Shown in pieces: positions 26,055 to 37,134 of a stretch of DNA of 64,000 bases (the stretch's first letter is position 1; each line of letters begins with the position of its first letter). Under the pieces are notes generated by a model, which saw nothing but the letters and a program-made list of their open reading frames with translations, was not told the origin of the DNA and searched no databases. The translations under genes were made by a program, and so were the position numbers. This stretch comes from Massospora cicadina (lineage: Eukaryota > Entomophthoromycota > Entomophthoromycetes > Entomophthorales > Entomophthoraceae), in the NCBI GenBank assembly GCA_022478985.1, contig JAKSZP010000011.1:186001-250000 (forward strand), given 5' to 3'.

Positions 26055-26074
26055 GTGGTGCTCACTACAGGGGG
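26055..26074 (+). promoter_or_regulatory. Primer-binding site of Gyp-1
   Basis: Directly after the LTR is G-TGGTGCTCACTACAGGGG. TGG is the complement of a tRNA CCA end, so a tRNA ending ...GTGAGCACCA is the expected primer. The tRNA identity cannot be determined here. Gyp-2 has the same site (60,356-60,375, minus strand) with TGG changed to CGG. Confidence 0.7.
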
Positions 26075-26293
26075 CCACTAGTCAACTGTAGTACTTTAAC
26101 AATAGGATATGATGATGGGCTCACATTTGTTATAAAAAAGTTTGATCAGATTCCATGCACGTTATGCCAAAGATGTACGGGAGGCAACTAACAATAAACC
26201 GATAATATTTACTGTAACCAAACCAGGTAATGATGAGGTTATTATCAATATACAATTAGGAAACAGCCCTGAGCTGACGGCTGAGCAACAAGG

Positions 26294-28600
26294 ATGCTCC
26301 ACAAATTGACCCCTCAGCAGCTGCAGGATATTATGGAGTGGTTGTTGTGTGGGTATTGATTATATAAGGATGAAGCGGGGAAGTATGCCTTGAGTTTGTT
26401 TTATAACCAACGAGACCAAGAAAATTGCTACGCCCTGTACATGTCCTATCTGGATGCAACTATGATGGGATTGACTCATCGCCTTGGTACTCACAGAATT
26501 AAGGAGTATCTCGTCGCCTATGTGCAACTGTCAATTCGCCAGCTACTGCGTGTGCTGGCTCACCACAATATAGAGATTGGAAATGTAATGCAGTTCACTC
26601 AGCACAGCAAAGTGATACCCTCCTCCTGCTCAACCTCCTCAATTGCTCTTTTTCAGAAGTGCAGGTGGCACTGGTGCAGATGGACCATCATGTTGGGGAC
26701 GTCCGCCAACAATTAGACATTTTGGTACCACAGTTAAATCTAGAAATACCCCGAATATAGGAGAACAGTTGAATTGACACGGCCTATTGGCGGAATGATT
26801 CAGAATGTAACCACATTGGGAAACAATACTGAGCGCTTCATGACAGATCTAGAAGAATGGGTGGAAGCGCTCAAAGCCATAATTGCTCAGCTTAAGGAAA
26901 AAATAACACTGATGGAACATCAAGCGATGGATCAAGTTGGTTCTGTCACAGCTGAATTAAACCAACTTCACATCAAATGGAGAAGTCATCAAATGACAAA
27001 TAACGCGCTTATCCTTTGGTCAACATCCCCCAATTATCTCCAGTTAGTCCACCAGGTTACCCAACTAGAAATTGTTAGCCAGGAGGAGCACAGTCAAGCT
27101 TTTCCTCTTCTTATTGGTGAGACAAGGGAGTATGCGGAAATGCAAGGATGGCTTGATACCCTTCAACGGGTCAACAAGGAATCGGTATGGGAACAAGCTG
27201 CCATCCTTACCCAAATAAACAACGCTAATCATCGAGTGGGTAATGCTAGCCAGCAGCATGCACAAATACAGAATATAATCAAAGTCCTCTTGCGCTACAA
27301 GCCATGGAGCAACAACTAAATGGTGAGCGGGAATTCCATCAGGAGTTGCAACGTCAATATGAGACACTGCAATGGGTATTCAGGATGGACAGTGTAGATG
27401 CTATACAGTTAAAATGGAGCAGTTAATCAACAAACATTTTGTGGAACATGCCGGAACTGGGGGGAGTGGTGCAGTTAGTGGCGATTCAGGGGAAGAATGC
27501 TATGGATCAGCTAACAAATATCCCTCAGGCGGTGCAATGGACCCCACATGTGACACTACTTCTTCCTAGTCCATTTTGATAAATCTGAGTCCATCCAGCC
27601 AGCTATATGATAGTTCACTAGGGGGTTCCCTTAGTCGCTCAGGAACCAATTCACCTGCTTCTGTCAAAAGCCTGGAGCAAGGCGAGGCTGTTCAGATCAA
27701 GAAACTTCCTCCCTTTAGTCATGATGGAAATCTACACAGTTACTTCAAGCGATTTAAATTTGCCATGGAAGGAGCTTCTGATTGGCGGAAAGCTAAACTG
27801 TTGCTGTTTGCCTTAGATGTTTAAAGCGCTGATCAAGTTACCTTCTACCTTCCAAACAGTTCATTATCCTACAAAGAAGCTAAAACAATTGTTCTTCAGC
27901 TGTTTGGGGGTGCAACCAAGATGGCCCAATGGAAGGCTGACTTCCTGACTATTCAGTTTCACCAAAATAAACCATAAAGAATTTGTGGTTTGTTTCTCAG
28001 CAGAAGCACATGTACTACTTGGATCTAATGATTATCCGCCAAGGATGTTGGTATAGCAATGATGGCAGCCAACAAGCCATACCGGGAACTATATAATGCT
28101 ATGTCTCACGTTGTGGATGGAGATGCAGGACTTTTTTGAATTGTGAATACCTTACATCGACTCTCTGCCATGATCAGCGCCCTTAATGTAGCCCAAAAAA
28201 TCTCTGCTGTCTCTGCACCAAACTCATCAAGATATGGGCCGCAGCAACTAATCTATCAACCACTGGAACATATTCGTCCCTCATATAAATTGGGCGGACC
28301 CTTTTTGGCCTATGTACACTCTGCCAGTTTGTCCACGACCCTGGAACCATACTGGCAATTTCTGAACTGGCCCTTCCGCTACAAGCTATATACATGAATC
28401 TTTTATGATTACCTGCTTTCAATGCGGATAAAGAGGGCTTTATGCGGGTAATTGCCCTAACAACCCACGAGTGTATGCAATACCAACTGAGAAAATTGAG
28501 TAGGGAAAAGCTTGAGAGGAGTAGAGACGGGATGCTCTAACTCCACTAAGTTCAATTCACTTGTCCCTAACAATTCCTAAACATCTTTTCAGGTAGAATT
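26294..28600 (+). pseudogene. Gyp-1 gag (broken)
   Basis: A first frame from 26,294 (MLHKLTPQQLQDIMEWLL) and 26,390-26,716, then a coiled-coil-like frame at 26,774-27,319 (MTDLEEWVEALKAIIAQLKE). Next is a capsid-like part, FSHDGNLHSYFKRFKFAMEG (27,576-27,824), and LFGGATKMAQWKADFLTIQF (about 27,900-27,960). Gyp-2 encodes a similar LFGGTLKMSQWKAEFLMF. A damaged knuckle at about 28,410-28,460 reads C-x2-C then a stop and a late Cys, without its histidine. At least six frame breaks. Role: particle protein. Confidence 0.7.
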
Positions 28601-28819
28601 TGAACTTCAATCGGATGATTTGTTATACTAACAGCTTCCATCAGATACCCCTGCTTCCACTTCCAAGAGTAAAAGTTCACCTCAGAGCCCAAATTTCCGC
28701 CAGGATGTGCAGAAGCCATATGCATGGCAGATCTTGGAACAGACCGGCACTAGCAACGCAGATCCCTCAATGGACGTCGCCTCTTTAGTAGGGGTTAACA
28801 TAGCCATTATGGTGGAAAA

Positions 28820-29330
28820 AATTGCTAGTGAGTATCCTCAGGTCAGCAAGGGCATTTACTTCTTTTTGAGTAACACAAATCCCTTGGACGTACATGTAAT
28901 AAACACTGATGGTTCTTCTTACTCAGAATGCACTTACTGCGACATTTTCGTTCAAAACACAAAAATCAGCGCTATCATAGTCGTGGGAGCCCCTGTGAAC
29001 ATAGTCTCTACCCAGTTGGTGGCTAAACTTCTGTTGAAACCAGATGTGGACCATTGAGTAGTATACGGGACCATGGGGACGCATAGCACTGTGTCTGAAG
29101 GAGCATACAGTGCGTTGCCTTTACGATTTGGGTCAGTCTGGGCTTCTGCTCCAGAGGTGGTTTTGCCAAATATCAGCTATGACGTGTTAATCGGCGCAGC
29201 ATTTATGAAGAAATTTGGTCTTGATAAATATGGTGGAGGAAACTCTTACTATTTTAGGCCAACAGATCCCCATATATCTTACCCCTTGTGGAATCCCAAC
29301 AGACCTATTCTGCTCTAGTCAAATCAATCT
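28820..29330 (+). pseudogene. Gyp-1 aspartic protease (inactive)
   Basis: The frames contain SSYSECTYCDIFVQNTKI, then AIIVVGAPVNIVSTQLVAKL and, after a stop near 29,056, YSALPLRFG and NISYDVLIGAAFM. Gyp-2 has AIIDTGATVNIVSTKLMANL at the same place. The catalytic D-T-G-A is V-V-G-A here, so the enzyme cannot work. YDVLIGAAFM corresponds to the conserved hydrophobic-Gly-x-x-Phe segment of retropepsins. Confidence 0.75.
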
Positions 29331-29414
29331 AGAGTACAGCAACTGAGTGATTTCTGTTTATTATTGACAACTGAAGCGGCGGACCAGGGCCCTCCCCAAC
29401 CAGATTTATGAATA

Positions 29415-29555
29415 CAAAGGAATCCCGCTTTGGGCAGCGAGCACTTTGAGCCTACTGTCTGGACACCAGTGCATAGTAGGGACTGAGCTTGAATTGATGT
29501 CCCTAAAGGGCTTTATGGAGAAATTATGGCGCCTCACCAGCACTCGCAGATTGAG
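29415..29555 (+). pseudogene. Gyp-1 dUTPase-like domain, first part (interrupted by Chromo-2)
   Basis: Encodes GIPLWAASTLSLLSGHQCIV and, after a short stretch, a frame-shifted HQHSQIE. Each stretch matches the Gyp-2 domain (GIPLRAAGPISITSGHQVLV ... HQTQFELHIAPG). The sequence stops at TTGAG, the Chromo-2 target duplication, and resumes at 36,878 with EPHVAPG. See the Gyp-2 entry for why the fold is proposed. Confidence 0.5.
29551..29555 (+). repeat. Target-site duplication TTGAG, left copy
   Basis: TTGAG directly precedes the Chromo-2 5' LTR and is repeated exactly at 36,878-36,882 after the 3' LTR. It lies within Gyp-1 coding sequence. Confidence 0.9.
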
Positions 29556-30984
29556 TGTAAGTCCCAGGGAACGTCCTCTTGGCATTGATCAGGCCATTTT
29601 CCCATTCCTGAGTAAGAAGGTACCAAATAGGATGGCTGTACCCCTCGTTACTCAGGGCGATCTCGCTCACATGGTAGATAAGCGCTGGGTAACAGCTCTT
29701 CCGCTTCAAATCCCTCCCCCAGTACCCACACTCACCTTGACAGAATTGTTGTGGGGAATTAGTGAAATCTATGCTGAGATCGCTGAAATGAATTCAATTG
29801 TAATAAATTCAAGTGGCAATCAGCCCAATATTTGGATTTCAAATGGTCAAAAAGGGTTGAAGACTGATCTATTAGCTGGAATGCCCGATGGTTTTGATTC
29901 AGCCAACATGACGATTGAAAAATCACCCCCCTCCCAAAATTGCTGAGGAACATCCCTGATTGGCAGGTAACAGCATCGGACTCCATCAATGAGGGTTCAA
30001 AGCTCCCTGTTGGCAAATCAGGAGTTGTGCCTGATGCAACGCCTCTGACCAATCAAATGGCCCAGTGACTGGGCATGAGTGGGTTGGGCGTCCTAAACCT
30101 GTTCCCAACCAAATGGACCCACCCCTATGTGGGGTGGCCTTGGGGGATTCCCGCTGCTCATTGGACCAAATGCCATTACACCAACCATCAGAAATGTGCC
30201 TAGCCTCAGTTTGGATATTTGAGGTCAAACTGACAGCAACTCAGCCCACCGCCAAACTCTTCGATGTCAGTTCCCAGTGAACTTATCTGCCACATTCCCA
30301 AATAATTCACCAGTTAGGTCAAAATTGAGGGTCCCAATCCCAGCTTATCCCTGCACCAATCAACCACTATTTAATCAGTTGCATTGAACTGAGAAAATTG
30401 TTGGTCAATTTTCTTCCCTTTCCTTTTCAATAAAATTTTGCCAAAAAACCAATCAATTTTTATTTTGTTGATTTTATTCTGGCCGCATCCCCAATGGCTT
30501 TTCTCTGGTGGCCTGTCAGTCCATACACTGGATGGGCTCTACCAGTACTCATAGTCACTATGGCCCCCACCGTTGTAGATTGGATTCAGCGAGTCAGATA
30601 CTTCTGGAACTTTAACCCTGCTATCATAAACTTCTGACAACAGTATACTGCGTTCTTGTGGCCTTACGTCCACCATCTACAAGCAAGGGTCCGTCTCCTT
30701 GTCTCCCCATCAAATCAACCCCATATTCTAGTGAACTTATTGGAACTATTTCTGTGATTCCACCCCCTGCAGTAAGACCTCCAGGGCTGGGGTGGGCTCG
30801 ATTTGGTTTGTCCTTGAGATCATACTCAATGTTGTTCTATACCAATGATTTGTCATTTCACAATGCCCAGCTCCATACAACGTCATTCAGTTGGCAATGC
30901 CTCTGGCATTCTGGCTTGCTTTTTGGGTGCTTACATATCCTGACTGGCAGGTTGGTCTAAACTTCTTCTGCCATTTCCATGACA
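29556..30984 (+). repeat. Chromo-2 5' LTR (about 1.43 kb)
   Basis: Starts TGTAAGTCCCAGGGAACGTC and ends TTTCCATGACA. It matches 35,453-36,877 throughout with many substitutions. The open frames inside (for example 29,446-29,946) are fortuitous LTR sequence. Confidence 0.92.
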
Positions 30985-31000
30985 AAATGACCAACTGTTG
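30985..31000 (+). promoter_or_regulatory. Candidate self-priming site of Chromo-2
   Basis: The 16 bases after the 5' LTR, AAATGACCAACTGTTG, lack the TGG of a tRNA primer site. Their reverse complement, CAACAGTTGGTCATTT, matches CAACAATTCGTCATTT in the 3' LTR (36,736-36,751) at 14 of 16 bases and CAATGATTTGTCATTT in the 5' LTR (30,843-30,858) at 12 of 16. Tf1/sushi chromoviruses prime reverse transcription by folding the 5' end of their RNA onto such a site. If this is one, the RNA would start near 30,843. Confidence 0.55.
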
Positions 31001-31137
31001 TTTACAGCCACTTCCGCCCTGCTCTTCAAGGTGGGGCTGCAGTGGTTACCCTTTACCAAATGAATGTGAAATCAGTAGCCTGCTGTTTGTTGTTTTTTTA
31101 GTCACTTACCGATTTCAGAAATAGTATCCACTCTATC

Positions 31138-31760
31138 TTGGAGAATCTTCTTCAGACCGCCCAAGCTGTGCAGATTGCTGCTCCTCCTCCTCCCAAAAGC
31201 CCAGAAGGAAGCTCAAGTGTTCCTTCTCAGGAGATAGCCAATAAAGTTTTTGATGCCCTTGCTGAGGTGCAAATGCATACAGCAATTGTGCTTAATAATG
31301 CTTCCGCGTTATCTCATGACCAGCAAGGGCTCGCGTTGCTGGACGCTGTGAAAGGCGACGCCCGCCACTGGGTTAGAGTCCTTCTGCGCTCTTCCTCAAA
31401 AACAGGAGACCCCACTCCACTGATGGCTTTCATGTCAGCTGCTTTGAAACCCCCTTTGTCACAATTGGACCACCTATTCAAATTGCTCTATGCCATGGCT
31501 GAAGCCCCTAGCTTAGTTTTTTGATTTCTACCTTCCATGAACTGGCTCCCACGTTGAGTCTCTTTAATGATATTCTTCAGGAAGTCTTTAGATCAGGCTT
31601 GGATTCAGTTTCTGCTCATCACGAGGTCTGGTCCACCATCCAAGGAATAAAGGATCAAATATGTGCCACTGCGACTACTACTAATGCCTTCCCCCACCAT
31701 GTTACCCGTTATCAGAAGGGGAATTTTATGATAGGATTACCCAACGAAGATGTGGATGAA
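31138..31760 (+). pseudogene. Chromo-2 gag (broken, knuckle not seen)
   Basis: Frame 31,138-31,524 begins MENLLQTAQAVQIAAPPPPK and includes LALLDAVKGDARHWVRVLL, then shifts to the frame from 31,521 (FHELAPTLSLFNDILQEVFR). The place and the helical, proline-led composition suit a chromovirus Gag. It is recognised by position rather than by a conserved motif; no CCHC knuckle was found. Confidence 0.55.
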
Positions 31761-32420
31761 GTATCTACCTTTGAATTAGCGTTAGATCCAGTTGCCAATC
31801 ATGCCACAACTCCTGTGTCTGAGTTGGCTGACACAGAGTCACCTATAAATGAATCTGTGAAAGCCCAGTTGGAGGAAGTTGGCTCCCCTGCCCTCGTACT
31901 TCCAATTTTTGCTCCTGCAAAAGCCCCCAACCTTACCTCAAATTTGCCAGTTATTTCTTTAGTCGCAATAGAGTCAGTCGAATCTTCCAATAAAGAAAAC
32001 TTCGCTTATTTCATATTGTCTATGAGGATTAGTGTCAGCTTCCATCTTGTCTCCTTTGAGGCCCTAGTGGATACCAGAGCTGTGGGGAACTTTGAGAGAG
32101 TTGTGTTGGTCTAAAAATTAGAACTAGAAATGGATGTGGGTCCCTTGGTGATGGTGGCCTCATCTGCCTCCCAGACCTCATATGTTGTCCATCAGCCAGT
32201 ACCTTTTTCAATCCACCAGTTTAGATTCTGTGATCGTTTTTCTGCTATGCCAAACTTGGTGTTTCTGGTGATCTTAGGTGTGGGATGGTGGCGCCAACAA
32301 CATGTTAATATTCACTTGGAGTCTAATATGTTGTCATTTACCAATGATCAACTGAAGGGTGAATTCCCTATGATTAACACTCTTAAGAAAACACAAGGCC
32401 GCAGTTCTATCATTTCCCTC
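31760..32420 (+). pseudogene. Chromo-2 protease (mutated active site)
   Basis: SFEALVDTRAVGNFERVVL is encoded at about 32,050-32,110. In active gypsy proteases the motif is D-[ST]-G-[AS], so DTRA has lost the glycine. The following frame 32,130-32,633 has FLVILGVGWWRQQHVNIHLE, where active elements have a hydrophobic-Leu-Gly-x-x-Trp segment (here ILGVGWW). Confidence 0.65.
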
Positions 32421-33390
32421 GTTACCTCTGCGGGAATACTGGCTGATTTTCCTGAGAGATTAATGCACTATCAAAGTATCTTTGACTCAGAAAAGGTGGA
32501 TCGTCTTCCTCCTCACACTAGGTTTGACCGTGGATTTCAAATGACCATGGAGTTGGTGAATATCAACTGTCCGTTGTATCCCATACAGCGGAGGAAGAAA
32601 TTGCGCTCAACACCTGGTTGTATGATATGCTGAAAAAAGGGTGGTTGTTCAAGGAGACCTCGCCCATCGCGTCCCCCATCATCTTCGCCAAAAAAGTGGA
32701 TGGTTCTCTCCATCCCTGCGTGGATTATGGCCACTTAAACAAAGTAACGGTTTCTGATCCCTACCCCTTGCCTCTGGAGCAGAAGATCAGCCAGGCAATT
32801 GCTAAATCCTGTGTGTTCTTTAAGCTGGATCTGGTGAACGCTTTTAACCAAATTTGGATAATGAAAGGGCAAGAATGGTTAACAGCGATCTGGATGAAGC
32901 GTGGCATTTTCCAATTCTGTGTAATGCCCTTTGGGATGAAGAATGCTCCCGCTATGTTCCAACACATGATCAACAATGTACTGGGTGACCTCCGGTTTAC
33001 CAGTGCAGTTGCATACATTGATGACATTCTGGCTCACTCCCCAACTCCCAAACAACACGCTACTGACTTGGAAGCAGTTGTGGCCGCCTTGAATAAGGCA
33101 GGCTTGTTCTTCAAGCCTTCCAAGTGCAAGTTTTATAAGGAGGAGGTTACCTTTCTTGGGAACCTCATCCTTAAAGATGGTTACACAATCCCTCCCAATA
33201 AGCTGGATTCAATCTGAGAATGGCCAACCCTGATTACCCAGAAACAACTATGGAGTTGCTTGGGAACCATCATTTTCTTGAAAAATTTTCCCCGGCACTT
33301 CCCAGCTGGCTGCCCCTGCTCCACCCCCTTACAGGGAAAAACGTACCATTTTGCTGGATCCTGAATGCCAACAGGCTTTCAAATTGATTA
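32420..33390 (+). pseudogene. Chromo-2 reverse transcriptase
   Basis: Frame 32,618-33,217 contains FAKKVDGSLHPCVDYGHLNK, VFFKLDLVNAFNQIWIMKGQ, FCVMPFGMKNAPAMFQHMIN and the intact catalytic YIDD (33,014-33,025) in AVAYIDDILAHSP. VTFLGNLILKDG closes the thumb region. A frame change near 32,610 separates the upstream linker. This is the best preserved polymerase of the LTR elements in the window, though the pol frame is not continuous. Confidence 0.8.
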
Positions 33391-33850
33391 AATAGGTCTT
33401 TGTATCCCCTCCCATTTTGAAGCACGCTGATACCACCAAGCCATATATTGTTGCATACAATGCCTCGTCAGTAGCAGTGGGGGCAGTGTTGCTCCAGGAG
33501 CATGATGGCTTGGAACATCCAGTCGCCTATTTTTCCTGGAAGTTCACCTTTCTGGAGCAGTCTTGGGCCATTTATGACAAGGAGTTGGCAGCCGTTGCAT
33601 GGACATTAACTCATTGGAGGTACCTGTTACAGGGTTCTCAGCATGAGTTAATGGTCTGCATGGATCACCAGGCTCTTTTGTACTTTTGTAAACCCCAAAA
33701 ATTGGTGCATCTGCAAGCCTGAACCTATCAGGACCTGTGCAGTTTTAACTTCAAGTATGAATTTGTAAAAGGTGCGCTCAACGTACTTCCCAATTTTCTC
33801 AGCCGCAGCCCCACCCACTGTTCCTTGGACCCAGAGGAAGTGGATCTTTT
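33390..33850 (+). pseudogene. Chromo-2 RNase H
   Basis: PYIVAYNASSVAVGAVLLQE followed by HDGLEHPVAYFSWKF. Next come the ladder YDKELAAVAWTLTHWRYLLQ and MDHQALLYF. The first catalytic Asp of T-D-A-S is Asn (YNAS); the Glu of DKEL and the Asp of MDHQ remain. The frame breaks at 33,722. Confidence 0.75.
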
Positions 33851-34079
33851 TACCATGATTCCTGCCACCCAAATCCTGTCGATTGTCCCCCCTGTCATTT
33901 TGTCTGTTGCTTTGGCTCCCAATGCCCCACTAGTTGCTCAGGTCTTAGCCAGTCAAATGCCCTGCCCTGAGGGTGTGGAGTTGGTTGAGCAGTTGGCCAC
34001 CCGAGTCATAAACACTCCCTATACTCCTTGGAGGAGGGGCTCATTTATTTTGGTCTCACATCTGGGTTCCCCCTCCTTC

Positions 34080-35105
34080 TGAACCAAGGTATTCCGCGCA
34101 CATCACAATCCCCCCACAGTTGGTCATCCTGGCAACAAGAAATGCATCGACTTGATTAATAGAACCTATAATTGGGTGGGTTTGACAAAGAAGTTCTGGC
34201 CTGGATCGCCGATTGCATTACTTGTGCCAGGGCTAAGTCAGACTGCTCCAGTAAAAACAGTCTTTTACACCCCTTACAGCAGGCGGAGGGTCCATGGACA
34301 TCGGTGTCCATGGACTTTATTGTCAAACTCCCCAGCTCTAACAGGTTCACAGCGGTGATGGTGGTGGTGGATCGCTTTACAAGATTTTCCCTCTTTATAC
34401 CTTGTACTTCCACGATTATGTCAGAAAAAACCACCCGCCTTTTGTATGCCATGTGTTTTTGATGTTTGGTCTCCCCCAGGAGATCATCAGTGAACGTGGC
34501 ACACAGTTCACCGCGCGGTTTTGGAGTGAACTCCTATCTGATCTTAAAAATATCCCCCTGTTACTCCACTATGTATCATCCCCAGTCCAATGGACAGACT
34601 GAGTGAGTTAACCAAGTCCTTTAACAGTACCTGTGTTGCTATGCTGCAGCCGCGCAAGAAACCTGTGCCAATGATCTTCCTCTTGCTCAATTTGCTTATA
34701 ATAATGGGACTCACATCCATGGGGTTTTCTCCCTACAAAGCAACGTTGGGTTATAATCCTTCATTTTTGGTCAGACCTTGCTTGTGGCCCAAGGTCCAAG
34801 CTGCCGCGGACCACGCTGAACATATCATGTTGACTCAATCCTTAGTGCAGGAACACCTCACCAAAGCCATGATGACCACAAGCGGTTTACAGATTGCAAG
34901 CAGCTCCCAGGTCACAATTTAACAGTGGGCTCCTATGTTATGCTCAATATCCGTCATTTAAGAATTCAAGCTCCTTCCCATAAGTTCGCTAGTAAATGCT
35001 TGGGCCTCCATTTGGTGGAGGAGGTCATGGGTAATGGTGCGCTCTGGTTGAAGCTCCCTGAACATTAGAAATGCACCTCATCTTCCATGTTTCCCAGCTG
35101 TCACC
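34080..35105 (+). pseudogene. Chromo-2 integrase (catalytic change)
   Basis: An HH-CC remnant (CITCARAKSD), then QQAEGPWTSVSMDFIVKLPS with the first catalytic Asp, and AVMVVVDRFTRFSLFIP. The second site reads EIISERGTQFTARFW, where active enzymes have S-D-R-G, so Asp is replaced by Glu. The region of the third acid (QSNGQTE-like) is in a broken frame near 34,580-34,600. Frameshifts at 34,460 and 34,600. Confidence 0.75.
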
Positions 35106-35109
35106 CTTC

Positions 35110-35349
35110 AATGTTGCGATCCCCACAGAACCTGAACTGATTATCATCAAAAATGGGGAAGAGGCTGAGGTAGAGAATATCCTGGCATCCCAAAAATCCT
35201 GACAGTCTGTACAATACCTCGTGGCCTGGAAGGGGTATCTGGCATACAAAAACAGTTGGGTCAAGGCGCGCAATTGCGCAAACTGTATGGAACTGATTGA
35301 AGCGTTCCATATATCTCACCCCAAAGCTCCCCGCCCCCTCTTGAACTAA
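35110..35349 (+). pseudogene. Chromo-2 chromodomain
   Basis: A frame with EEAEVENILASQKS, a stop, then SVQYLVAWKGYLAYKNSWVK followed by a charged helix and ISHPKAPRPLLN. The Y-L-V-x-W-K-G-Y pattern is the chromodomain signature, found at the integrase C-terminus of chromoviruses. Confidence 0.75.
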
Positions 35350-35452
35350 TCACGATGATTATGGTGATCAAGTTACCCAAGGCGCACAAGAATGTGGCTC
35401 TCGTGCAGTTTCCCAGTGGTGGGGCCCTTCACTTGGAAAAAGGAAAGGGTAA

Positions 35453-36877
35453 TGTAAGACCCGGGGAACGTCCTCTAGGCATTGATCTGGCCATTTTCCT
35501 GTTCCCAGAAAGAAGGTACCAAAGAGGATGGCTGTACCCCTCATTACTCAGGGCGATCTCGCTCACGTGGTAGACAAGCGCTGGGTAACAGCTCTTCTGC
35601 TTCAAATCCCTCCCCTGGTATCCAACTCACCTCAGCAGAACTGTCATGGGGAATTAGTAAAATATGTGCTGTGATCACCAAATTGAAATTAATTGGAACA
35701 AATTTGAGTGGCAATCAGCCCAATGTCAGATTAAAAATGGTTGAAAGGGGATGAAGACTGATCTGTTAGCTGAAATGCCTGACGGTTTCAATTTGGCCAA
35801 CATGACAATTGGAAAATCACCCCCTCTCAATTGTCAGGGATCATCCCCAATGGGCAAGTAACAGCATCAGACTACATCAATGAGGGTTTGAATCTCCCTG
35901 TTGGCAGATTGGGTGTTGCGCCTGATGCAACGCCTCTGACCAATTTGAACAGCCCAGCGACTGGGCATGGGCAGGTTGGGCATCCTGAACCTGTTCCCAA
36001 CCAAATGGGCCTGCCCCTACATGAGGTGGTCTTGGGGGATTCCTGCTGCTTGTCAGGCCAAACGCTGTCATACCAACCATCAGAAATGTAGCTGAGCCTC
36101 AGTTCAGATGTTTGAGGTCAAACTGACAGCGACTCAGCCTGCTGCCAAATTCTTTGATGTTGGTTACCAGTGAACTTATCCGCCCCATTCCCAAATAATT
36201 CACCGTTAGGTTGAAATTGAGGGTCCCAATCCTGGCTTGTCCCCGCACTAATCAACCATTATTTAATCAGTTGCATTGCACTGAGAAAATTGTTGAAAAA
36301 TTTTCTTCCCTTTCCTTTGCAATAAAATTTTGCCAGAAAACCAATCAATTTTATTTTGTTGATTTTCTTCTGGCCGCATCCCCAATGGCTTTTCCCTGGT
36401 GGCCTGTAAGTCCATACACTGGATGGGCTCGACCAGTACTCATAGTCACTATGGCCCCCACCGTTGTAGATTGGATTCAGCGAGTCAGATACTTCTGGCA
36501 CTTTAACGCTGCTATCATGAACTTCCAACAACAGTATACTGCGATCTTGTGGCCTTACGTCCACCATCTACAAGCAAGGATCCGCCTCCTTGTCTCCCCA
36601 GTCAAACCAACCCCATATTCTAGTGAACTTACTGAAACTATTTCTGTGATTCCACCCCCTGCAGTATGACCTCCAGGGTCTGGGGTGGGCTCAATTTGGT
36701 TTGTCCTTGGGATCATACTCACTGTTGTTCTACACCAACAATTCGTCATTTCACAATGCCCAGCTCCATACAACGTCATTTGGTCAGCAACGCCTCTGGC
36801 ATTCTGGCTTGCTTTTTGGGTGCTTACATATCCTGACTGGCAGGCTGGTCTAAACTTCTTCTGCCATTTCCATGACA
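35453..36877 (+). repeat. Chromo-2 3' LTR
   Basis: Partner of 29,556-30,984. It begins TGTAAGACCCGGGGAACGTC after the polypurine tract at 35,436-35,452 and ends CATGACA before TTGAG. Confidence 0.92.
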
Positions 36878-36882
36878 TTGAG
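36878..36882 (+). repeat. Target-site duplication TTGAG, right copy
   Basis: Exact repeat of 29,551-29,555. Gyp-1 coding sequence resumes here. Confidence 0.9.
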
Positions 36883-37130
36883 CCACATGTGGCTCCAGGG
36901 TTACTGCTACCTGGGAATGGGGAGGTGAAAGTTCTGCTAGCGAAATTACAGAAGGAGACAATAACAATCCAGCGGCACCAAGTGGTGGCTTACCTACACT
37001 TAGTTCCTATAGAGGAAGTTCGCAGTATTCATGATTTTAGCTCATGGGAGGATCTCATACTACCATCAAGCTCATTGTTTGGCGTATTGACTGTGGTTCC
37101 ATGGGAAGCGCTTATGGGATTATCAGCGTA
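36883..37130 (+). pseudogene. Gyp-1 dUTPase-like domain, second part
   Basis: Encodes PHVAPGLLLPGNGEVKVLLA then KLQ, RHQVVAYLHLVPIEEV and SIHDFSSWEDL. It matches Gyp-2 (HIAPGIILLGHGEIKVLLAN, HQIVA, LHLIPIDKV) and has the spacing of dUTPase motifs 3 and 4. The aspartate of the catalytic G-V-I-D is absent. Confidence 0.5.
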
Positions 37131-37134
37131 ACAG

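Larger units (their letters stand above)
29556..36877 (+). mobile_element. Chromo-2, Ty3/gypsy chromovirus nested in Gyp-1
   Basis: LTRs at 29,556-30,984 and 35,453-36,877 start TGTAAG and end CATGACA. The flanking target duplication is perfect (TTGAG). The order is gag, protease, reverse transcriptase, RNase H, integrase, chromodomain, in the same direction as the host element. A polypurine run (AAAAAGGAAAGGGTAA) precedes the 3' LTR. At about 1.43 kb the LTRs are long for a chromovirus. The frames are broken but clearer than those of Chromo-1, which fits a younger insertion. Confidence 0.92.

Noticed and set aside
29446..29946. 166-residue plus-strand ORF
   Set aside because: It runs from the Gyp-1 dUTPase-like region across the junction into the Chromo-2 LTR, so it is a chance fusion frame.
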